Assembly (NCBI RefSeq): GCF_003940805.1 | Contig: NZ_CP034328.1 | Location: 2,338,001 to 2,402,000 of the forward strand | Length of the DNA stretch: 64,000 bases | Direction: 5' to 3' | Source: Tabrizicola piscis | GTDB taxonomy: Bacteria > Pseudomonadota > Alphaproteobacteria > Rhodobacterales > Rhodobacteraceae | Notes under the pieces: model-generated | What the model saw: only the letters and a program-made list of their open reading frames with translations | Database searches by the model: none | What the model was told of the DNA's origin: nothing | Program-made: the position numbers and the translations under genes | Part shown: piece after piece, positions 58,759 through 64,000 of the stretch | Layout: each line of letters begins with the position of its first letter | Position numbering within the stretch: the first letter of the stretch is position 1

Positions 58759-60474
58759 ATGCCCCACGCCGTTTCCCGCACGTTGACCGCGCTTGTGATG
58801 GCCGCCGTGCTTGCCACCCCGCTGCGGGCGGACGGAGATGGCGACGCAGGTGCCTATCTGGCGGCCCGCGTCGCCGAGTCCGAGAATGATTTCCGCGCGG
58901 CGGCGGGCTGGTACGGCAAGGCGATCCTGTCGGATTCCGGGAACGCCCGCCTGCTGGAAGGCGCCATCCTTGCCGAACTTGGCAACGGTGATTTCGCCAT
59001 CGCCGCCGAAGCCGCGCGCCAGTTGAAGGCCCTTGGCGGGCCACCCAGCCAGCTTGCCGAATTCGCCCTGCTGGCGGATGAGGCCCAGCGTGAGGATTAC
59101 GCCGCCATCCTTGCCGCCGCCGAAGGTGACCGCGATCTGGGCGAGCTGGTGAACGCCCTTGTGCAGGCCTGGGCACATGTCGGCGCGGGCAAGATGTCGG
59201 AAGCCATCACCGCTTTCGATGCCGTGATCGCCACCCCGGGGCTTGAGGCGTTTGGGCTGTACCACAAGGCGCTTGCCCTTGCCTCGGTCGGGGACCTTGA
59301 AGGGGCCGATGCCATTCTGTCCGGTCGGGCCTCGGGTCCGATCTTCGTCATGCGGCGGGGGGTCTTTGCCCATGCCCAGATCCTGAGCCAACTGGAACGC
59401 AATGCCGAGGCGCTTGCCCTGCTGGACAGCTCTTTTGGCACCGGCCCCGACCCGATCATCGACGATCTCCGCCGCCGCCTGCAGGCCGGAGAGCCGCTGC
59501 CCTTCGACACCGTCCGCACGGCCCGCGACGGGATTGCCGAGGTGTTCTTCACCGTCTCCACCGCCCTGAACGGCGAAGCGGATGCCGTCTACACCCTGCT
59601 GCACCTGCGGGTGGCCGGCTATCTGCGGCCGGACCATACCGATGCGCTCCTGCTGACCGCCGATGTCCTTGACCGGCTGGGCCAGCTTGAGCTTGCGGTG
59701 GAAACCTATGCGCTGTTCACGCCGGACAGCCCGGCCTATGTGGCGGCGGAAATCGGCCGCGCCAATGCCTTGCGGGCGCAGGGCAAATCCGACGCAGCAC
59801 TTGAGGCGCTGCAGGCGCTGGCCCGCAGCCATGGCACGCTGATCGGCGTGCAGTTCGCGCTGGGCGACTTGTTGCGTATGGAAGAACGCTTTGATGAGGC
59901 CGAGGTCGCCTATACCGCCGCTCTCGACCTTTTGCCCGAGATCGGACCGGATGATTGGGTGCTGTTCTTCTATCGCGGCATTTGCCATGAACAGTCGCAG
60001 GATTGGGCCGCTGCCGAAGCTGATTTTCGCCGCTCGCTGGACCTGAACCCGAACCAGCCCCAAGTGCTGAACTACCTTGGTTATGGTCTGGTGGACCGTG
60101 GCGAAAAGCTGGAAGAGGCGCTGGGTCTGATTGAAAAGGCCGTCGCGGCCGACCCCGAAAAAGGCTATATCATCGACAGCCTCGCCTGGGCTTATTTCCG
60201 GCTTGGCCGCTATGAAGACGCGCTGGAGCCGATGGAACGCGCGTCGCTTCTGGAACCGGTCGATCCCATCGTGACCGACCATCTGGGCGACGTCTACTGG
60301 ATGGTCGGCCGCAAGCTTGAGGCGCAGTTCCAGTGGCGCCGTGCCTTGTCCTTCGACCCGACCGAGAAAGACGCCGAACGTATCCGTCGCAAGCTGGACA
60401 AGGGTCTGGACACCGTGATGGCCGAAGAAGCGGCTGGGGCCGTGCCGGTCAAGGCCGCCGAGGTTGGCGACTGA
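58759..60474 (+). CDS. Exported tetratricopeptide-repeat protein
   Basis: This 571-residue protein starts with a Sec-type signal (MPHAVSRTLTALVMAAVLAT, probable cleavage after LRA). About a dozen helical-hairpin repeats follow, most clearly TPR-like in the C-terminal third (NPNQPQVLNYLGYGLVDRGE, then GYIIDSLAWAYFRLGRYEDA). This arrangement resembles proteins with COG0457/BepA-like repeats that assist outer-membrane or periplasmic assembly. AAGGAG lies seven bases before the start at 58759. It is two bases from ispE, so the two are co-transcribed, a pairing frequent in rhodobacteria. The exact function is unknown. Confidence 0.83.
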   Translation: MPHAVSRTLTALVMAAVLATPLRADGDGDAGAYLAARVAESENDFRAAAGWYGKAILSDSGNARLLEGAILAELGNGDFAIAAEAARQLKALGGPPSQLAEFALLADEAQREDYAAILAAAEGDRDLGELVNALVQAWAHVGAGKMSEAITAFDAVIATPGLEAFGLYHKALALASVGDLEGADAILSGRASGPIFVMRRGVFAHAQILSQLERNAEALALLDSSFGTGPDPIIDDLRRRLQAGEPLPFDTVRTARDGIAEVFFTVSTALNGEADAVYTLLHLRVAGYLRPDHTDALLLTADVLDRLGQLELAVETYALFTPDSPAYVAAEIGRANALRAQGKSDAALEALQALARSHGTLIGVQFALGDLLRMEERFDEAEVAYTAALDLLPEIGPDDWVLFFYRGICHEQSQDWAAAEADFRRSLDLNPNQPQVLNYLGYGLVDRGEKLEEALGLIEKAVAADPEKGYIIDSLAWAYFRLGRYEDALEPMERASLLEPVDPIVTDHLGDVYWMVGRKLEAQFQWRRALSFDPTEKDAERIRRKLDKGLDTVMAEEAAGAVPVKAAEVGD

Positions 60475-60476
60475 CC

Positions 60477-61328
60477 ATGCCGACTGATCCGGTCGCAGAA
60501 GCCGCGCCCGCGAAGATCAACCTTTGTCTGCATGTCACCGGGCGGCGGGCGGATGGCTACCATCTGCTGGACAGTCTGGTGACTTTTGCCGGGGTTGGTG
60601 ATCGGGTGACCGTGACCCACGGCAAAGGGCTGGCGCTGGACGTGACCGGCCCCGAGGCGGCCCTGCTGGTGCCGGAAGCCGACAATCTGGTACTGCGAGC
60701 CGCCCGGGCCATGGGGGTGGCGGATGCGCAACTGGCCTTGTGGAAGACGCTGCCCGTTGCATCGGGCATTGGCGGCGGATCTGCGGATGCCGCCGCAACG
60801 CTGCGGGCGCTGTTGCGGTTGACAGGACGATCGTTGCCCTCTGCCGAAAAGGTTCTTGCGCTGGGGGCGGATGTGCCCGTGTGTCTTGCGCTGCAGCCTG
60901 TACGGATGCAGGGAGTGGGTGATCTTCTGTCACCCTTGCCCCGGCTGCCGGACATCTGGTGCGTTCTCGTGAACCCCCGCGTGCCAGTGCCGACGCCGCA
61001 GGTTTTCGCCGCCCTGACCACGCGCCAGAATCCCCCCGTGCCAGACATTCCGCCGGAGACGCTCCAATCGGCTGCCAGCTTTGCCGCATGGCTTGCCACC
61101 GCAACCCGCAATGACCTTGTTCCCCCGGCCCTGACCGTGGCCCCCATTCTGGCGCAGGTGCAGACGGCCCTTTCTACCACGGACAGATGCCTTCTGGCCC
61201 GCATGTCGGGGTCGGGTGGGACCCATTTCGGGCTTTTCACAACCCAGGCTGCCGCCGAGGCCGCCGGGCAGAGGCTTCGCAAGGCCCGGCCAGATTGGTG
61301 GATCGTTTCATCCGCCCTTCAGCGCTAG
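60477..61328 (+). CDS. ispE: 4-diphosphocytidyl-2-C-methyl-D-erythritol kinase
   Basis: This 283-residue GHMP kinase has AEAAPAKINLCLHVTGRRAD with the catalytic-site lysine at the N-terminus and GYHLLDSLV. The ATP loop is LPVASGIGGGSADAAATLRA at about residues 95-114, and LGADVPVCL carries the catalytic aspartate. A late ARMSGSGGTHFGLF completes the motif set. It phosphorylates CDP-methylerythritol in the non-mevalonate isoprenoid pathway, which supplies carotenoids, quinones and bacteriochlorophyll side chains. It is convergent with fliP with 70 bases between the stops. Confidence 0.95.
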   Translation: MPTDPVAEAAPAKINLCLHVTGRRADGYHLLDSLVTFAGVGDRVTVTHGKGLALDVTGPEAALLVPEADNLVLRAARAMGVADAQLALWKTLPVASGIGGGSADAAATLRALLRLTGRSLPSAEKVLALGADVPVCLALQPVRMQGVGDLLSPLPRLPDIWCVLVNPRVPVPTPQVFAALTTRQNPPVPDIPPETLQSAASFAAWLATATRNDLVPPALTVAPILAQVQTALSTTDRCLLARMSGSGGTHFGLFTTQAAAEAAGQRLRKARPDWWIVSSALQR

Positions 61329-61398
61329 ACGGCCTGGTTCGGAGGCTTTCCAGCCTCATTTCAACCATGCGACTGGCATGTCCCCCTGCGTAAGCCCG

Positions 61399-62118
61399 TC
61401 AGAAATAGCTGCGCACCAGCGCGCCCGAGATCAGCGCCCAACCATCCGCGACCACGAAGAACGCCAGCTTGAACGGCAGCGAGACAACGGCAGGCGGCAC
61501 CATCATCATTCCCATCGACATGAGGATGGCCGCGACCACGAGGTCGATGATCAGGAACGGCAGGAAGATCATGAACCCGATCTCGAACGCCCGCTGGATT
61601 TCTGACAGCAGGAACGATGGCACCAAAAGCGACAGGGGCGCCTCCGCCGGTGGCTGGGGTGCGGTGGCGCGCAGATCCTGAAGGGTCAGGAAAGTCTCGC
61701 TATCCACCCGCAGCGCCATGAATTCGCGGAACGGCAGGATCGCGGCTTGCAGGGCAGGGCCCACCTCCATCTGGCCCGTGGTCATGGGTTCGATTCCGGT
61801 CACCCAGGCCTGGGTAAAGACCGGGTCCATCACATACCATGTCAGGAACAGGGCCAGGCTGATGATCAGCATGTTCGGTGGGGACTGCTGCAGCCCGATC
61901 GCCTGCCGCAGGATGGACAGGACCGTGACGATGAAGGGAAAGCAGGTCACCATCACCGCCAGCCCCGGCACGATGCTGAGCAGCGTGATCAAGAGCAAAA
62001 GCTGCACCGACCGCAGTGAAAGCGAGTTTCCGTCGCCCAGGTTCAGCGACAGGTCCTGCGCCAGCGCCGGGCCGGCCAGCAGGATCAGGATCAGCGCAAG
62101 GGGCAGCCTGTGCCTCAC
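61399..62118 (-). CDS. fliP: Flagellar export apparatus protein FliP
   Basis: This 239-residue protein begins with a cleavable signal (PLALILILLAGPALAQ), as FliP uniquely does among export-gate proteins. Four conserved membrane helices follow, with LLLLITLLSIVPGLAVMVTC, QSPPNMLIISLALFLTWYVM, IGFMIFLPFLIIDLVVAAIL and SLPFKLAFFVVADGW. FliP forms the pentameric core of the type III export gate in the basal body. It is the last visible gene of the leftward flagellar operon and overlaps fliN by four bases. Confidence 0.96.
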   Translation of the reverse strand: MRHRLPLALILILLAGPALAQDLSLNLGDGNSLSLRSVQLLLLITLLSIVPGLAVMVTCFPFIVTVLSILRQAIGLQQSPPNMLIISLALFLTWYVMDPVFTQAWVTGIEPMTTGQMEVGPALQAAILPFREFMALRVDSETFLTLQDLRATAPQPPAEAPLSLLVPSFLLSEIQRAFEIGFMIFLPFLIIDLVVAAILMSMGMMMVPPAVVSLPFKLAFFVVADGWALISGALVRSYF

Positions 62119-62384
62119 AGCCCACCGCGCAGGTTGGCAACTTCGGTCAGGCGGACAGCAAGCTGGCCGGCGTTTTCACCCTCAAGCTCGGTCAGTTCGC
62201 CCCGGGCAATCAGGCGATCTCCGACATAAAGTTCCACCGGGTCGTCGACTCGGCGGTCCAGTTGCAGCACGGCATCCTTGGACAGCCGCAGCAAATCGCG
62301 CACCAGAGGGCGGGCGCGGCCCACGGAAATGGTCACCTCGATCGGGACCTGGGAAAACGGGTTGCTGTCGGGCATCTCATCCAT
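62115..62384 (-). CDS. fliN: Flagellar motor switch protein FliN
   Basis: This 89-residue protein is essentially a single SpoA/surface-presentation domain: VPIEVTISVGRARPLVRDLL, then LDRRVDDPVELYVGDRLIAR and GELTELEGENAGQLAVRLTE. It lacks the longer N-terminal arm of enterobacterial FliN, as is common in alphaproteobacteria. It forms the lower C-ring and binds FliH. It overlaps fliH by eight bases and fliP by four. Confidence 0.93.
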   Translation of the reverse strand: MDEMPDSNPFSQVPIEVTISVGRARPLVRDLLRLSKDAVLQLDRRVDDPVELYVGDRLIARGELTELEGENAGQLAVRLTEVANLRGGL

Positions 62385-62976
62385 GGGACGACTCCTTGTT
62401 GGTCAGGTCGAAGAACGCCCTGACGGCCGCGGTGATATCGGCGGTGACCTGGGTGAGGTCGACCTTGGTTTCGGTGGGACCGAAGCGGATGTAGACCTGC
62501 CCCTCGCCCAGCGAGGGTTCCTCTTCGACCAGAACGGGCAGGCCCGTGGCCTGAGCGACCAGGCCTTCAACCCTGTCCCGCACTGCGGGGTTGAGGACGA
62601 GGGTCAGCGGCGCATCGGCCATCCGGTCCGCCATGGGCATCAGCGCTTCCAGCACTGTGGGGGCCAGCGCTTCGCGCGCGATTTCTGGCAGAAGGTGGTT
62701 GGTCATCTCCACGATCAAAGGGCGGATCGCCTCCAGCACATGGCTGCGGGCGTCCTGAAAGGTGAAAGCCAGGCTTTGCAGATTTCGCGCCAGATCGGCC
62801 CTGATGCGGCCCTGATCGTCCTGCTGGGCGGTTGCTGCATCTTCCCAACCGGCAGAATAGCCCTGTTCAAAGGACGCGATCTTCGCTTCTTCCAGAACGC
62901 TTGTCTCGACCAGAGGCTGGGGCGTGCCATCGGCGGCAAGGCTACTGTCGAAAACTTCAAGCCGCAGACCGGGCAT
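62377..62976 (-). CDS. fliH: Flagellar assembly protein FliH-like
   Basis: This 199-residue protein lies exactly between fliF and fliN and has FliH-like composition. The N-terminal part has glycine/alanine-spaced helix (KIASFEQGYSAGWEDAATAQ) and a coiled region, and the C-terminal domain has LLPEIAREALAPTVLEALM and VYIRFGPTETKVDLTQVTAD. FliH tethers the export ATPase FliI to FliN. Sequence conservation of FliH is low, so the call depends strongly on context. Its start overlaps the fliF stop by one base. Confidence 0.75.
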   Translation of the reverse strand: MPGLRLEVFDSSLAADGTPQPLVETSVLEEAKIASFEQGYSAGWEDAATAQQDDQGRIRADLARNLQSLAFTFQDARSHVLEAIRPLIVEMTNHLLPEIAREALAPTVLEALMPMADRMADAPLTLVLNPAVRDRVEGLVAQATGLPVLVEEEPSLGEGQVYIRFGPTETKVDLTQVTADITAAVRAFFDLTNKESSHG

Positions 62977-64000
62977 CAGGTCCGCTCCTCTTCCCGTTCC
63001 ATCCAGCCGCGCAAAATCTCGATCGATTCGGTCTGGCGCTGTTCGATCATGCGGCGCAGCCGGGCGGCGGGATCTTCGGTGCCATCTGAAACATCGCGGG
63101 CCGGTTCGGGATAGTCCGGGATGGCAAAGCCGGTCTCAACCTCGCCATCAAGGGCCACGCCGGAAAAGCCCCCGGCAGCGGGCAGGGCCAGCGTGGGGCT
63201 AGGGGCCGCAAGGGCAGGCCTGGCGGCAGCCGAGGTCAGGATGGGCCGGATCACGAACAGACCAAGCACCAACGCGACAAGGGCAAGCACTGCGGTCTGC
63301 ACCATGGAAAGCACATCAAGCGGTCCGATGGCCGACAGGATACCCGCCTCGGCGATTGTGCCTTCAGCAATTGGAACATCCTGAAACTCAAGCGATTTCA
63401 ACGTCAGGACATCGCCCCGCGCCTCATCCAGGCCCACGGCCGAGGCCACCAGTTCACGCAAGGTGGCAAGTTCTTCTTCGGTCCGGGGGGCCCATGTGCG
63501 GGTTCCGTCGGCGGCGATGGTGGCCACCCCGTCAACCATGACGGCCACGGTCAGCCGCCGCGTTGCGCCGGGGCCGCGCAAGACCTCCCGCTGGGTTTCC
63601 GAGACTTCGTAGTTCACCCGCTCCCGCGTTTCGGAGGACTGGCTTTGCCCCTGTGGACCCTGCGCCGCGTCACCGTCCGGCAGGTTTGAGGCCACTGTCA
63701 CATCACCGCCGGGTTCGGTGCTGGACTCGGACCGTTCTTCCGTCTCGGACGAGATGGCGACGCGGCCTTGCGGGTCAAACGTCCGCTCGGTAATCGATTC
63801 GCGTTCCGACACCAGATCAACCGCCACTTCGACCACAGATCGACCGGGCCCCATGCGCGCCGCAAGCAGCCGCTCGACATTGGACTTGATCGCAGCGGCG
63901 CGGTCTGCCGCATCGCCACTGTCAAAGCCCGCCGTATCCTGCCCGCCGACCAGTCCGGAGACGGTGTCGATGATCTGCACCGCCTCTGGCGTCATGCCGG
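62976..64000 (-). CDS. fliF: Flagellar M-ring protein FliF, C-terminal part (5' end outside window)
   Basis: The frame is open to the window edge. The visible roughly 340 residues match the FliF second ring-building region (RSVVEVAVDLVSERESITER, then REVLRGPGATRRLTVAVMVD). A periplasmic helix-rich stretch follows, then one transmembrane helix (MVQTAVLALVALVLGLFVIR) and a cytoplasmic tail ending RGWMEREEERT. The tail of FliF normally binds FliG. No fliG lies between fliF and fliH here, so it is upstream of this window or elsewhere. Confidence 0.93.
   Translation of the reverse strand, partial: GMTPEAVQIIDTVSGLVGGQDTAGFDSGDAADRAAAIKSNVERLLAARMGPGRSVVEVAVDLVSERESITERTFDPQGRVAISSETEERSESSTEPGGDVTVASNLPDGDAAQGPQGQSQSSETRERVNYEVSETQREVLRGPGATRRLTVAVMVDGVATIAADGTRTWAPRTEEELATLRELVASAVGLDEARGDVLTLKSLEFQDVPIAEGTIAEAGILSAIGPLDVLSMVQTAVLALVALVLGLFVIRPILTSAAARPALAAPSPTLALPAAGGFSGVALDGEVETGFAIPDYPEPARDVSDGTEDPAARLRRMIEQRQTESIEILRGWMEREEERT

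Noticed and set aside
1-64000. CRISPR arrays, insertion sequences, prophage genes, rRNA
   Set aside because: I saw no regularly spaced repeats, transposase or phage structural motifs, and no rRNA-like conserved stretch.

Overview
The window is a contiguous 64 kb piece of a GC-rich chromosome. Its gene set points to a Rhodobacteraceae alphaproteobacterium (Rhodobacter/Paracoccus/Gemmobacter type). The evidence is the hvrA-regA-senC-regB block beside ahcY, the hemD-mic60-hemY triad, the alphaproteobacterial addB-addA pair, a Zur-box-driven ZigA-type GTPase, an H-NS-like HvrA protein, and families common in Rhodobacteraceae (DUF6525, DUF2853, DUF1761). No phage, IS element, CRISPR array or rRNA is visible; one tRNA (Thr, CGU) is present.

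Layout. 1-3.6 kb: the tail of a phenylacetate-type beta-oxidation set (bifunctional-length 3-hydroxyacyl-CoA dehydrogenase, 3-oxoadipyl-CoA-type thiolase), then a winged-helix regulator divergent from an LLM-class flavin monooxygenase. 3.6-17.5 kb: two divergent operons sharing one palindrome-rich promoter region. The leftward operon encodes a metal-dependent cyclase/amidohydrolase, an FAD oxidoreductase, a MarR regulator and indolepyruvate ferredoxin oxidoreductase IorA/IorB. The rightward operon encodes a paralogous FAD oxidoreductase and a complete five-gene dipeptide/opine-type ABC importer; a 4HBT thioesterase converges on it. I read this as one uptake-plus-oxidation system for an aromatic or amide compound whose 2-oxo acid becomes an acyl-CoA. 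This is the best candidate here for an undescribed pathway.

17.7-23.6 kb: an AfuABC-like binding-protein importer with a fused double permease, followed by an inositol-monophosphatase-family enzyme and a HAD phosphatase. 23.7-30.6 kb: tRNA-Thr, hemY, mic60 and hemD on the minus strand, divergent from tsaD-gpsA-yciI-EVE; then a DUF1761 protein. 30.6-34.7 kb: a hairpin-bearing intergenic stretch, a DUF2853 protein, a GNAT, ahcY, an HD phosphohydrolase and a putative 52-aa protein. 34.7-38.7 kb: a LysR (HvrB-like), hvrA, and the redox-sensing RegA/SenC/RegB system.

38.8-49.2 kb: one long rightward operon, PAS protein-tsaE-amgK-murU-addB-addA, then trxA. It mixes tRNA modification, cell-wall recycling and double-strand-break repair. 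49.5-56.7 kb: pnp with a terminator, a Zur-box-controlled zigA plus DUF6525 gene, and leftward genes for a GT2 glycosyltransferase, 1-Cys peroxiredoxin, a membrane coiled-coil protein and greA; greA has an attenuator-like hairpin just before its start. 57-61.3 kb: ETF-ubiquinone oxidoreductase, a TPR protein and ispE. 61.4-64 kb: a leftward flagellar operon, fliF (cut by the window end)-fliH-fliN-fliP.
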